DNA from: Mycolicibacterium hodleri | GTDB lineage: Bacteria; Actinomycetota; Actinomycetes; Mycobacteriales; Mycobacteriaceae | Length of the DNA: 64,000 nt | Reading direction: 5' to 3' | Assembly: GCF_025822245.1 (NCBI RefSeq) | Contig: NZ_JACKTL010000073.1 | Coordinates: forward strand, 281,334 to 345,333 | Part shown: in pieces, positions 50,832-59,711 of the stretch | Layout of the letters: every line of letters begins with the position of its first letter | How positions within the stretch are numbered: position 1 is the first letter of the stretch | Translations under genes and position numbers: made by a program | The notes under the pieces: generated by a model | Seen by the model: only the letters and a program-made list of their open reading frames with translations | Told to the model about the DNA's origin: nothing | The model's database searches: none

Positions 50832-52493
50832 CTACAAGCGCAATCCCGACAGCAGGCGCCGTCCCAGCGACGGGGTCGGCGCCTCGGCGGCCGCGGCGAG
50901 CATGTCGGGGACCGCGGTGAACTTGTCGCGCGGACGGTCCGTTCCGCCGCGTGCGATCTCCGCGTGGTCGATCGCCGCCCAGCCCGCCGCGTCGACGACG
51001 TCGGGCTGCCGGGCGCGGACCAACCCGACCAGCGCCGATGGCCGGGGGGTGGGATCGGGGAGGAGCCCCGCGTTGTAGTCGGCGACGAGATTGCGGACGG
51101 TCTCCGCCGCACACGACTTGTTGGTGCCGATGAAGCCCGTCGGGCCCCGCTTGATCCAGCCGGCGACGTACACGCCAGGCGTTCCGTCGACGCGTCCACC
51201 GTCGTTGGGCACGACGGCAGTGGACTCGTCGAAGGGGAGGTCTCGAATTGGCTTGCCGCGGTAGCCGATCGACGTCAGCACCATCCCCGCCGCAACCTCG
51301 CGGACCTCGTCGGTTCCGGTGACGGTGAAGGCGACGCCCTCGACCTTCTCGTCCCCGAGCACGCGCAGCGGGGTCAGGCGGTAGGCCAACCGGATCCGGG
51401 GTCGGACGATCGGCGCGGACGCGTCCCCCAGCTTGGCCAGTAACTCGAGTTTGTTGCGGGTCAAGGGATCTGACTCGGTCAGCAGATCGTGGCGAACCAG
51501 GTCGTGATCCTCGGCGGACAGCACCACCTCGTGCGTGGTGGTCAGGCCGATCAGCTCTGGCAGCGTGAACGCAGACGCCGAAGGGCCGCGGCGAGCGGCC
51601 ACGACGACCTCCCGCACCCGGGAGTCGCGGAGCGCCGCGAGGGCGTGGTCGGAGATGTCGGTACGGGCCAGCGCGTCGGGATCGGTGGTGAGGATCCGCG
51701 CCACGTCGAGGGCCACGTTGCCGTTGCCGATCACCACGACGCACTCCGTGCCCAGATCGACTGGGAGGTCGGCATATTCGGGATGACCGTTGATCCAGGC
51801 CACCATCTCGGTCGCGGTGTTGGTGCCCGGCAGCGCCATGCCGTCGACGTCGAGGCGACGGTCGGTCGGCGCGCCAACGGCATACAGCACGGCGTGGTGA
51901 TGCTTGGCCAGATCGGCCAGCGAGACATGCCGTCCGACCTCGACGTTGAGGTAGAACGTGAAGCCCCGCAGGCCGGCGATGCGGTCGAACAACGTGGTGA
52001 CGCGCTTGGTGGTCTGGTGATCGGGCGCCACGCCCGCGCGCACCAAACCGTATGGGGTCGGCAACTTCTCGAACACGTTGACCCGCACGCCCTGCTGGGT
52101 GAGCAGTTCGTCCGCGGCGTACATGGCGGCGGGTCCTGAGCCGACGATCGCGACGGTCAGGGGTCCACCCGGCCGGGGGTGCACCGCGGGCGCCTCGGCC
52201 ACCGGCGCCAGCTTCGACGTCGGGGGCAGCTTGCCCTCCCGCTTAGGATAGAACGCCGCGTTGAGTTCGACGAACACCTGCTGGTCTTCGGTGAGCTTGG
52301 TGTCCGGCGCGATGGCGCCGACCGGGCACGCCGAGACGCACGCGCCACAATCCACGCACGCCACGGGGTCGATGTAGAGCATCTCGGCCGTCGCGAACCC
52401 CGGCTCGTCGGGCGACGGGTGGATGCAGTTGACCGGGCAGGCGTACACGCAGGACCCGTCGCTGCAACACGACTGGGTGATCACATGGGGCAC
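50832..52493 (-). CDS. fprB: Ferredoxin-ferredoxin/NADP reductase fusion FprB
   Basis: 553 aa. The N-terminal ~85 residues are a bacterial ferredoxin with two iron-sulfur Cys clusters (C-x5-CVYACPVNC and CVDCGACVSACP). The rest is an adrenodoxin-reductase-like flavoprotein with FAD motif VAIVGSGPAAMYAA and NADPH motif VVVIGNGNVALDVARIL. It matches Rv0886 (FprB). GTG at 52493 is 6 bp after the AurF-like stop, so it is the likely electron-transfer partner of that diiron enzyme. Confidence 0.92.
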   Translation of the reverse strand: MPHVITQSCCSDGSCVYACPVNCIHPSPDEPGFATAEMLYIDPVACVDCGACVSACPVGAIAPDTKLTEDQQVFVELNAAFYPKREGKLPPTSKLAPVAEAPAVHPRPGGPLTVAIVGSGPAAMYAADELLTQQGVRVNVFEKLPTPYGLVRAGVAPDHQTTKRVTTLFDRIAGLRGFTFYLNVEVGRHVSLADLAKHHHAVLYAVGAPTDRRLDVDGMALPGTNTATEMVAWINGHPEYADLPVDLGTECVVVIGNGNVALDVARILTTDPDALARTDISDHALAALRDSRVREVVVAARRGPSASAFTLPELIGLTTTHEVVLSAEDHDLVRHDLLTESDPLTRNKLELLAKLGDASAPIVRPRIRLAYRLTPLRVLGDEKVEGVAFTVTGTDEVREVAAGMVLTSIGYRGKPIRDLPFDESTAVVPNDGGRVDGTPGVYVAGWIKRGPTGFIGTNKSCAAETVRNLVADYNAGLLPDPTPRPSALVGLVRARQPDVVDAAGWAAIDHAEIARGGTDRPRDKFTAVPDMLAAAAEAPTPSLGRRLLSGLRL

Positions 52494-52499
52494 GGTGAC

Positions 52500-53528
52500 C
52501 TACGCGACCGAGACCAGGTGCTGGCGCTGCGGCTCGCTGCGGTAGCGGCTGGGATCGCCGTTGATGCGGCACATCCGCCAGATCAGCTTGGCGACCGGAT
52601 TCATCAGGCCCGTTTCCTTGCACAGCATCCGGACGTCACCGAACATGTCGCGCAGCATCTTTCGCGACTCGGGCGACTTGAAGAAGATCTCCTTGCGGAC
52701 CGAGCGCGGGATGTCGAATTCCTCCCAGAACGCGTGCGGTGGCACGATGATCGCCGAACACAGCACCCGCATGGTCACCGGGACGTACAGCGACAGCCAG
52801 AACCGCTTGGCCCGCGACAGGTGGGGCACCCGCTTGCGGAGATATTCGTGCGCGAACGAGATGTGCCGCGCCTCCTCGGCCACGTGGATGGCCATCACCC
52901 GCTCCATGATCGGGTGCAGGGCCTTCCCCTCGCGCAGCACGTTCTTCTGCGTGTGGTCGATCGGCTCTTCGCCGGCGAGGATGCCGAACCAGAACGGGAT
53001 GGGCAGCGGTCCGGCGACCAGTGGGATGAGCGGCTGAATCCACTTGAGCATCTTCGGCATGCCGGGGACGTCGGCGCCGATGCGGTTGACCATCTCCTGG
53101 AACATCAGGGTGTGGTTGCACTCCTCGACCGCCTCGTGCAAGCAGTAGCGGTACTCCGGCGAATTGTTGGGCGTCCAGAACGAGTACTCCATCAGCCCGC
53201 GGATGAGGATCGACTCGAAGTGCAGACCGACCTTGGCGACGTTGGCCTGGCGCCACATGCCGATCTCGATCTGGCGGTCCTTCGGCTGCGACCGGTACCA
53301 GGCGTGCTTGCCGATCGGGTCGGTCGCCGGCAGGATCCAGCGCTCGTCGCCCTCGGTCACCGCAAACTCCGGGGTGTCCCAGTCGATGTCGGTGTAGGGG
53401 TTGAAGTTGCGTCGTACGGAGCCCTCGGACAGTGTGGTGAGGGTGTCCACGTAGGCGGTGTCGTCGAGCACGTCCATGTTCTTGCGCCACCGGCGGATGA
53501 TGCGTGTGCGAGCGGTCTTGGTAGCCAT
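52500..53528 (-). CDS. AurF-like diiron oxygenase (Rv0885-type)
   Basis: 342-aa ferritin-like protein with two EExxH-type iron motifs, EECNHTLMF and EEARHISFAHEYL, matching p-aminobenzoate N-oxygenase AurF relatives and M. tuberculosis Rv0885. It would oxidise an organic substrate with O2 at a diiron centre, needing electrons supplied by ferredoxin/reductase. fprB follows 6 bp later. GGGAGG stands before the ATG. The substrate is unknown. Confidence 0.85.
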   Translation of the reverse strand: MATKTARTRIIRRWRKNMDVLDDTAYVDTLTTLSEGSVRRNFNPYTDIDWDTPEFAVTEGDERWILPATDPIGKHAWYRSQPKDRQIEIGMWRQANVAKVGLHFESILIRGLMEYSFWTPNNSPEYRYCLHEAVEECNHTLMFQEMVNRIGADVPGMPKMLKWIQPLIPLVAGPLPIPFWFGILAGEEPIDHTQKNVLREGKALHPIMERVMAIHVAEEARHISFAHEYLRKRVPHLSRAKRFWLSLYVPVTMRVLCSAIIVPPHAFWEEFDIPRSVRKEIFFKSPESRKMLRDMFGDVRMLCKETGLMNPVAKLIWRMCRINGDPSRYRSEPQRQHLVSVA

Positions 53529-53640
53529 GAGCAGCCTCCCGTGAGGTTTACAATCGTCACCTTGTTGTCCACGACGGTACCGGAGGTCCCACGAATTGAA
53601 CAGGGCGTTTTCCTGTATGTGCGCTGATCGGGTAATTCAG

Positions 53641-53652
53641 GTCACATGTGAC
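53641..53652. promoter_or_regulatory. Perfect 12-bp palindrome between AurF-like gene and map
   Basis: GTCACATGTGAC is fully self-complementary. It lies 29 bp before the preferred map ATG and 113 bp from the divergent oxygenase start. An in-frame GTG (53648) inside it is rejected as map start partly for this reason. The binding protein is unknown. Confidence 0.5.
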
Positions 53653-53680
53653 GCAGGTCTCCTTTAGTGGTGGTGACGCC

Positions 53681-54445
53681 ATGGTGGCCCTGAAGAGCAA
53701 CGCCGAAATCGAGGCCATGGCCAGGGCCGGAGCGGTCGTCGCGGAGGCGCTTCGCGCGGTCGTCGACGTCGCCGCGCCCGGGCGGTCCACCGCCGACCTC
53801 GACCGCGTCGCCAGCGACGTCCTCGCCAGCCACGGCGCGGGCTCACCCTTCCTCGACTACCACCCGCGATGGGCGTCGGCGCCCTTCCCCGCCGTGCTGT
53901 GCGTCAGCGTGAACGACGCCGTCGTCCACGGAATCCCCACCGACCGGGAGCTCGTCGACGGAGACCTGGTCTCCGTCGACTTCGGCGCCACCCTGAACGG
54001 CTGGTGCGGCGACGCGGCGCGCAGCTTCGTCGTCGGGACGCCGGGGCCCGACGACCTCGCCCTAATCGACGCGACCGACGCCGCGCTCGCGGCCGGCATC
54101 GCCGCCGCCACCCCGGGAAACACCCTCGGCGACATCGGCCACGCCGTCGCCACCTCCGCCCGCGCGGCGGGCTACGGCATGCTCGCCGATCACGGCGGGC
54201 ACGGCATCGGCCGCACCATGCACGAAGCCCCGCACGTACCCAACGTCGGCCGCCCCGGCGGGGGCATGACGCTGCGGCACGGCCTGGTGATCGCCATCGA
54301 GCCGATGCTGATCGCCGACGGAACCGACGACTACGTTCACGATCGCGACGGCTGGACGCTGCGGACTGCCAGCGGCGCCAGGGCCGCGCACAGTGAACAC
54401 ACCGTCGCCGTCACGCACGACGGTCCACGCATCCTGACGAACTGA
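53681..54445 (+). CDS. map: Methionine aminopeptidase, type I
   Basis: 254 aa removing N-terminal Met from nascent proteins. Metal ligands are visible: Asp in VSVDFGATLNGWCGDAARSF (two Asp), His in GHGIGRTMHEAP, Glu in IEPML and Glu in HSEHTVAV; the substrate His is in VVHGIP. ATG at 53681 gives a normal family N-terminus; the in-frame GTG at 53648 sits in a palindrome. It is probably one of several Map paralogues in the genome, and lacks the SH3-binding extension of long actinobacterial forms. Confidence 0.88.
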   Translation: MVALKSNAEIEAMARAGAVVAEALRAVVDVAAPGRSTADLDRVASDVLASHGAGSPFLDYHPRWASAPFPAVLCVSVNDAVVHGIPTDRELVDGDLVSVDFGATLNGWCGDAARSFVVGTPGPDDLALIDATDAALAAGIAAATPGNTLGDIGHAVATSARAAGYGMLADHGGHGIGRTMHEAPHVPNVGRPGGGMTLRHGLVIAIEPMLIADGTDDYVHDRDGWTLRTASGARAAHSEHTVAVTHDGPRILTN

Positions 54446-54476
54446 GCGCTCAGCGGCCTCACTACGCTTGTCTGCC

Positions 54477-55583
54477 ATGGCCGAACTCGTGATTCCCGCC
54501 GATCTCAAGCCCAAGGACGGACGCTTTGGCTCCGGCCCGTCGAAGGTGCGGCCCGAGCAGCTGCAGGCGCTGGCCGACGCCGGCCATCTCTTCGGCACCT
54601 CGCACCGACAGGCGCCGGTGAAGAACCTGGTCGGACGTGTGCGCGACGGTGTTCGTCAGCTGTTCTCGGTGCCCGACGGTTACGAGGTCATCCTGGGCAA
54701 CGGCGGGTCGACGGCGTTCTGGGACGCCGCGGCGTTCGGGCTGATCGACCAGCGCTCGCTGCACCTGACCTTCGGCGAGTTCAGCGCCAAGTTCGCCTCG
54801 GCCGTCAAGGCCAACCCGTTCGTGGGCGACCCCATCATCGTCAAGGCCGACCCGGGTAGCGCGCCCGAGCCGCAGTCGGATCCCTCGGTCGACGTCGTCG
54901 CCTGGGCCCACAACGAGACTTCGACCGGCGTGGCCGTGCCGATCCGGCGGCCCGCCGGCGACGCGCTGGTCGTCGTCGACGCGACCTCGGCGGCCGGCGG
55001 ACTGCCCGTCGACGTCGCCGACACCGACGCCTACTACTTCGCCCCGCAGAAGAACTTCGCCTCCGACGGCGGCCTGTGGTTGGCGATCATGAGCCCCGCC
55101 GCGCTGGCCCGCGTCGAGAAGATCGCGGCGTCGGGACGCTGGGTGCCCGACTTCCTGTCGCTGCCGATCGCCGTCGACAACAGCCTCAAGAACCAGACGT
55201 ACAACACCCCCGCGATCGGGACGCTGGTGCTGATGGCCGACCAGCTCGACTGGCTCAACGGCAACGGCGGCCTCGACTGGGCCGTCGCCCGCACCGCCGA
55301 CTCCTCGGGCCGGCTGTACGCGTGGGCCGAGGCGACCGACTACACCACGCCGTTCGTGGCGGACCCGGCCCTGCGGTCGCAGGTCGTCGGCACCGTCGAC
55401 TTCACCGACGCGGTCGACGCCGCCGCCGTCGCCAAGGTGCTGCGGGCCAACGGCATCGTCGACACCGAGCCCTACCGCAAACTGGGTCGCAACCAGCTTC
55501 GGGTGGCGATGTTCCCGGCCGTCGACCCCGACGACGTGAGCGCCCTGACGGCGTGCGTCGACTGGGTCGTCGAGCGCCTCTAG
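54477..55583 (+). CDS. serC: Phosphoserine aminotransferase SerC
   Basis: 368-aa class V PLP aminotransferase converting 3-phosphohydroxypyruvate to phosphoserine (serine synthesis). The opening KPKDGRFGSGPSKVRPEQLQ is typical of the actinobacterial form, and the PLP Lys lies in FAPQKNFASDGGLW. ATG at 54477 is taken; a TTG three codons upstream is unlikely. Orthologous in sequence and place to Rv0884c. Confidence 0.93.
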   Translation: MAELVIPADLKPKDGRFGSGPSKVRPEQLQALADAGHLFGTSHRQAPVKNLVGRVRDGVRQLFSVPDGYEVILGNGGSTAFWDAAAFGLIDQRSLHLTFGEFSAKFASAVKANPFVGDPIIVKADPGSAPEPQSDPSVDVVAWAHNETSTGVAVPIRRPAGDALVVVDATSAAGGLPVDVADTDAYYFAPQKNFASDGGLWLAIMSPAALARVEKIAASGRWVPDFLSLPIAVDNSLKNQTYNTPAIGTLVLMADQLDWLNGNGGLDWAVARTADSSGRLYAWAEATDYTTPFVADPALRSQVVGTVDFTDAVDAAAVAKVLRANGIVDTEPYRKLGRNQLRVAMFPAVDPDDVSALTACVDWVVERL

Positions 55584-55660
55584 CCAGGTCGAGCGTGTCA
55601 GCGCGGTTACGGGACGATAACGAAGTAGGGTGACCGCTGAGCTGCCCTAGGAGGTCGCAC

Positions 55661-56449
55661 ATGCGAGAACTAAAGGTCGTCGGACTCGACTTCAACGACG
55701 GTCGGTCCGGCACCCGCATCATCTGCGAGACGGCCGAGGGAACCGAGAAGTTCGTGCTTCGTCCGGACGACCGCCTCCGTGCCGCGTTGAGCGGTGACGC
55801 CATGCCCACTCAAGCCGATGCCGAGGTGCCGACCGTGTTGACCCCCAAGGAGATTCAGTCCAGGATCCGCGCGGGAGCATCCGTCGAACAGGTGGCCGGG
55901 GCGGCCGGTGAGGACGCCGCGAGGGTCGAGCGATTCGCCCACCCGGTGCTCCTGGAGCGCTCCCGCGCCGCCGAACTCGCGACGGCGGCCCACCCCGTGC
56001 TGGCCGACGGACCCGCGGTGCTGACACTACTGGAGACCGTCACCACGGCACTGGTCGGGCGCGGACTCGACCCCGACGCCACCGCGTGGGACGCCTGGCG
56101 CAACGAGGACGGCCGCTGGACCGTCCAGCTGACGTGGAAGGCGGGCCGTTCGGAGAACGTCGCACACTTCCGCTTCACCCCGGGCGCACACGGCGGCACC
56201 GCCACGGCGTTCGACGACGCCGCCGCCGAGCTCATCGATCCCCACTTCGACCGCCCGGCACTGCGCTCGGTGGCGCCCGTCCCCACCCTGGATCTCTCGC
56301 TGCCCGAGCCCACGCCCGAGCCGGCCGCGCCAACCCCGGAGCCCGCGAAGACTGCGGCGCCGGCGAAGGCCCGCACGCGCAAGCGTCGGCCCGAGGTTCC
56401 CGGCTGGGAAGACGTGCTGCTGGGCGTGCGGTCGGCCAACCAGCCCTGA
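55661..56449 (+). CDS. sepH: Septation protein SepH (DUF3071)
   Basis: 262 aa. The N-terminal DUF3071 domain (RELKVVGLDFNDGRSGTRII) contains a helix-turn-helix (TPKEIQSRIRAGASVEQVAG), followed by a Pro/Ala/Glu-rich linker and a basic tail (KARTRKRRPEVPGW). SepH binds FtsZ and helps assemble the division ring in actinobacteria. Position after serC matches Rv0883c. An AGGAGG site precedes the ATG. Confidence 0.9.
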   Translation: MRELKVVGLDFNDGRSGTRIICETAEGTEKFVLRPDDRLRAALSGDAMPTQADAEVPTVLTPKEIQSRIRAGASVEQVAGAAGEDAARVERFAHPVLLERSRAAELATAAHPVLADGPAVLTLLETVTTALVGRGLDPDATAWDAWRNEDGRWTVQLTWKAGRSENVAHFRFTPGAHGGTATAFDDAAAELIDPHFDRPALRSVAPVPTLDLSLPEPTPEPAAPTPEPAKTAAPAKARTRKRRPEVPGWEDVLLGVRSANQP

Positions 56450-56450
56450 G

Positions 56451-56735
56451 CTAAGCCACCATCGCCTGAATCGCCATGCCGAGGAGGGTCAGCCAACCGG
56501 CGGCGACCCCGACGGCACTGCCGAGCACGAACCACCGCCACACCGGCCGGTTCCGCCAACCCCACACCGTCGGCGCGAGCCCGCCGACGGCCACCAGGTT
56601 GAGTCCCACCGCCAGCAACGGATGCACCCGGGTCAGCCCGAGGCTGAGGACGACGATCGCGCCTGCCGTTACGGCCGCGACGAACGCCGCCACGGTGAGG
56701 CCGGTCCCCCACGGCGTGGTCGCATCCTCGGTCAT
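56451..56735 (-). CDS. Small membrane protein (Rv0882-like)
   Basis: 94 aa with three hydrophobic segments (LTVAAFVAAVTAGAIVVLSL, PLLAVGLNLVAVGGLAPTVW, WFVLGSAVGVAAGWLTLLGM). Conserved mycobacterial protein of unknown function. Its ATG overlaps the stop of the methyltransferase gene (ATGA), so it is co-translated with it. Confidence 0.8.
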   Translation of the reverse strand: MTEDATTPWGTGLTVAAFVAAVTAGAIVVLSLGLTRVHPLLAVGLNLVAVGGLAPTVWGWRNRPVWRWFVLGSAVGVAAGWLTLLGMAIQAMVA

Positions 56736-57553
56736 GGGGCGAGCCTAGCTCGCTCGTAGAAGGCCATCGCCGCGGCGGTGGCGACGTTCAGGGAGTCCGT
56801 TCCCCGCGCCATCGGGATCCGCACCCGGACGTCACTGGCCCGCATCGTCCGCTCGTTGAGACCCGGCCCCTCGGCGCCGACCAGGATGGCCACCTTCTGG
56901 TCCTCCAGCGTCGGCATGGCCGCGGCCAGCGTCCGGGCCGACGGGTTCGGCGTCATCGCCAGTACGCGAAAACCGTTGTCGCGCAACGTCTCCAGCTCAT
57001 GGGGCCAGTCGTCGGACCAGGCGTACGGCACCAGCAACGCATGCCCCATCGACACCCGCACCGCCCGGCGGTACAGCGGATCGGCGCACCCGAGACCGAA
57101 CACGATCGCGTCCACGCCGAGGCCGGCCGCGTTGCGGAACACCGACCCGAGGTTCTCGTGGTCGTTGACGCCCTCGAGCACCGCGATGGTGCGGGCACCG
57201 TCGATTACCTGCGGTATCGAGAGCTCGGCGGGGCGGGGGGCCGCCCCCAGCACCCCGCGGTTGAGGTGAAAGCCGACGACGTCGGCCATCACCTCGGCGC
57301 TGGCCAGGTAGAAGGGCGCGTCGGTGGTGCGGAGGTCGTCGGCGAGCTCGTGCAGCCGACGTTCGGTGCCCAGGAACGCCCTCGGGACGAAGCGCGAGGC
57401 CAACATTCGCTGCACTACCAGCACGCCCTCGGCGATGACGAGGCCCTTGCCGGTGGGCAGGTCGGGCCTGCGGTCGATGCTGTTGAGGTCGCGGAAGTCG
57501 TCGAGCCGGGGATCGCCGGGATCGTCGACCGGGACGACGTCGACCCCTGTCAC
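56732..57553 (-). CDS. SpoU/TrmH-family RNA 2'-O-methyltransferase
   Basis: 273-aa SPOUT-fold enzyme using SAM to methylate a ribose in rRNA or tRNA. The deep-knot motifs are GVNDHENLGSVFRNAAG, then VGAEGPGLNERTM and PMARGTDSLNVATAAAM. It matches Rv0881. Start is GTG at 57553 or TTG at 57562; the latter would overlap the MarR stop (TTGA) and cannot be excluded. It forms a unit with the MarR regulator upstream and the membrane protein downstream. Confidence 0.87.
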   Translation of the reverse strand: MTGVDVVPVDDPGDPRLDDFRDLNSIDRRPDLPTGKGLVIAEGVLVVQRMLASRFVPRAFLGTERRLHELADDLRTTDAPFYLASAEVMADVVGFHLNRGVLGAAPRPAELSIPQVIDGARTIAVLEGVNDHENLGSVFRNAAGLGVDAIVFGLGCADPLYRRAVRVSMGHALLVPYAWSDDWPHELETLRDNGFRVLAMTPNPSARTLAAAMPTLEDQKVAILVGAEGPGLNERTMRASDVRVRIPMARGTDSLNVATAAAMAFYERARLAP

Positions 57554-57558
57554 CTCGG

Positions 57559-57993
57559 TCAAGCGCTGCCTTCGTCCACGATCGCCGACATCAGGTCGGC
57601 CGCGGCCAGCAACGTCTTCCGTTCCTCCGGTTGGAGTTCGGCCAACCGCTGCTGCAGCCATTCCTGGCTCGCGCGTCGCTCGACGTCGAGCAGGTCGCGC
57701 CCCGCCGTCGAGACCGACACCAGCACCTGACGACCGTCGTCGGGGTGAGCGGCGCGGTCGACGAAGCCCAGCTCGGCCAGCGAGGCGATGACCCGCGTCA
57801 TGGACGGCGGGCGAACCCGCTCGCGGATGGCCAGCGCGCCGGGCGTGATCGGCCCCTCCTTGGCGAGCGTGGACAACGCCGAGAGTTGAGACAGCGACAC
57901 CGGGGAATCGGGTCGACGAAACCGCAGCTGACGCGCCAACCGCACCACGGCCAACGACAGGTCGCTGGCCAGGCGTGCGTCGGGGTCGGTCAC
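57559..57993 (-). CDS. MarR-family regulator (Rv0880-type)
   Basis: 144 aa. Sequence LSQLSALSTLAKEGPITPGA and RVRPPSMTRVIASLAELGFV match the Rv0880 regulator closely, and the GTG at 57993 gives the same length. A winged-helix dimer expected to sense small aromatic ligands. It stands divergent to the DUF2530 gene with a 50-bp gap that should hold its operator. Confidence 0.9.
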   Translation of the reverse strand: MTDPDARLASDLSLAVVRLARQLRFRRPDSPVSLSQLSALSTLAKEGPITPGALAIRERVRPPSMTRVIASLAELGFVDRAAHPDDGRQVLVSVSTAGRDLLDVERRASQEWLQQRLAELQPEERKTLLAAADLMSAIVDEGSA

Positions 57994-58043
57994 GACGCAA
58001 ACAGTACCGACACCGAGACGGGAATCGATTAGGTTGGTCCGCA

Positions 58044-58304
58044 ATGGACGCGACGCCGACCGAACCGCAACCGGCTCCTCCGCCGCTGCCCGAGATCCTC
58101 CTCCGGCCGTGGCCCGTGATCTACGTGATCTCGGCCGGCTGGCTCGTCGCGGCCGTGCTGGCCTTCACCGTGCCCGGTCTGCACGACTGGCGTCCGGTGA
58201 CCGTGGCCGGCCTCGGGGTGGGCGTGTTGGGCACGTCGATCTTCCTGTGGCAACGTAGCGCCGTCCGCCGCGGCTCCCGCGGTGCACAGCGCGGACTCGA
58301 CTGA
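58044..58304 (+). CDS. DUF2530 membrane protein (Rv0879c-type)
   Basis: 86 aa: a proline-rich N-terminus, two TM helices (VIYVISAGWLVAAVLAFTVP and TVAGLGVGVLGTSIFLW) and a basic tail. Small conserved actinobacterial membrane protein with no known function; same neighbourhood as Rv0879c. Confidence 0.83.
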   Translation: MDATPTEPQPAPPPLPEILLRPWPVIYVISAGWLVAAVLAFTVPGLHDWRPVTVAGLGVGVLGTSIFLWQRSAVRRGSRGAQRGLD

Positions 58305-58321
58305 ACTAGGCGGAGGAACTC

Positions 58322-58774
58322 GTGGCGCAGCCCCTGTTACGGACCCAGGTCGACATCGACGCGTCCCCGGCGAAGGTGTGGGCGTTGGTGTCGGACTTGC
58401 GCCAGATGCCCCGGTGGAGCCCGCAATGCACGCTGATGAAGCAGTTCGGGCCGCTGCGCCCCGGAACCAGGACCGTCAACGTCAACCGACGCAACTTCCT
58501 GTTTTGGCCGACGACCAGCCAGCTCACCGAGGTGGTGCCCGAGCGCAAGCTGGCGTTCCGCGTCAACGAGAACAACACCGTCTGGAGCTACGAGCTGGAG
58601 CCGACGGCCACCGGCACCCGGCTGATCGAGACGCGGCATGCGGAGAACGGCGTGAAGCCGATGTCCAACCTGTTGGTCAACGCCGTGATGGGTGGCGTGC
58701 CCAGCTTCGAACGCGAGCTGGTCGACGGGATGAACGCCTCCCTGAGCCGCATCAAGGCGGCGGCCGAGAGTTAG
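58322..58774 (+). CDS. SRPBCC-family (polyketide cyclase/dehydrase-like) protein
   Basis: 150-aa START-like fold protein (TQVDIDASPAKVWALVSDLR, ending with an amphipathic C-terminal helix). GTG at 58322 after AGGCGGAGG. Hydrophobic ligand binding is expected. It shares the tetranucleotide TTAG at 58771-58774 with the stop of the convergent DUF3027 gene. Confidence 0.83.
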   Translation: MAQPLLRTQVDIDASPAKVWALVSDLRQMPRWSPQCTLMKQFGPLRPGTRTVNVNRRNFLFWPTTSQLTEVVPERKLAFRVNENNTVWSYELEPTATGTRLIETRHAENGVKPMSNLLVNAVMGGVPSFERELVDGMNASLSRIKAAAES

Positions 58775-59622
58775 CCCTCGACGGGCTCGGGCTCGGGTTC
58801 GGCGGCTGGCTGGGTGACGGGCTGGGTGAGGTCGATGACGCCGTCGTCGAACGGCTCGAACATCGGCGACCCGATGGTGGCGGGCTGCGGCGTGTCGGAA
58901 TGTGCACCGCAACCGTATTCACTGGCGACGACGTGTCCGTCGGCCGACATCTCGTTGGCGCAGGCACCGAAGAGGGTGCCGAGCGTCCCGGTCAACGGCA
59001 GGTAGTAGGCGCAGTCGCGGCACACCTTTCGGGTGGCGCGGGCCATCGCCGAGTCGGGGCCGTAGTCCCCGTCGTTCCAGCGCTCCGCGGCTTCGATGCG
59101 ACCCCACTGGCTCAGCACCTGACGGCGGCCGAACCCCACCTCGGCGGCCAGCTCGTCGAGTTCCTCGTCGCCGGAGGACATGTAGCCCGGCACCAAGCGC
59201 GGATCGTCGGTCGGGGTGGCCAGCAGATCGCCGGGGCTCAGATCGCCCGGCTGGATGCGCTCTTGCCACGGCACCCACTGCGGCGCCAGCAGCGCCGTCG
59301 GACCGGGCACCAGCACGACCTCGCTGATGGTGGCGTGATCGGCACCCGGGTACGCGGCGACCACCACGGCCCACTGCCAGCCTTGGTATCCGGGCATCGC
59401 GGCCAGGAATCGGTGCGTCGCGGCGTTCGAATCCTCGAAGGCGACACCTAGGTACTCGCCGACCAAACCCTCGGCCGCGTCACCGCCCTCGAACTCGACG
59501 ATCGCCGCGCGCGCAGCGTCGACCGCACCCGCGAGCACGGCGGCGACTTCGTCCGACGGCGCTGAGGGTTGGGTCTCGAGATTCTGCGCGGCCTGCTCGG
59601 CCGGTTCGATCATGCTGTCCAT
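58771..59622 (-). CDS. DUF3027 protein (Rv0877-type)
   Basis: 283 aa of unknown function. Conserved Trp-rich body (GYQGWQWAVVVAAYPGADHA; WVPWQERIQPGDLSPGDLL) and a Cys cluster near the C-terminus (CRDCAYYLPL, GACANE, YGCGAH) that may bind zinc. Ends in a Pro/Glu-rich tail. ATG at 59622 chosen; another Met is 9 bp further in. Confidence 0.85.
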   Translation of the reverse strand: MDSMIEPAEQAAQNLETQPSAPSDEVAAVLAGAVDAARAAIVEFEGGDAAEGLVGEYLGVAFEDSNAATHRFLAAMPGYQGWQWAVVVAAYPGADHATISEVVLVPGPTALLAPQWVPWQERIQPGDLSPGDLLATPTDDPRLVPGYMSSGDEELDELAAEVGFGRRQVLSQWGRIEAAERWNDGDYGPDSAMARATRKVCRDCAYYLPLTGTLGTLFGACANEMSADGHVVASEYGCGAHSDTPQPATIGSPMFEPFDDGVIDLTQPVTQPAAEPEPEPVEG

Positions 59623-59711
59623 CACCCCCAATACTGCCTGACGACCCTGGAGCAAAGCCACACCGGCTGCCCTGCGGGCGGTGCTTCCTCCGATGGGGAA
59701 CAATCAGGGGT

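Noticed and set aside
53648..53650. GTG start for map
   Set aside because: It lies within a perfect palindrome and would add 11 atypical residues; ATG at 53681 fits the family better.
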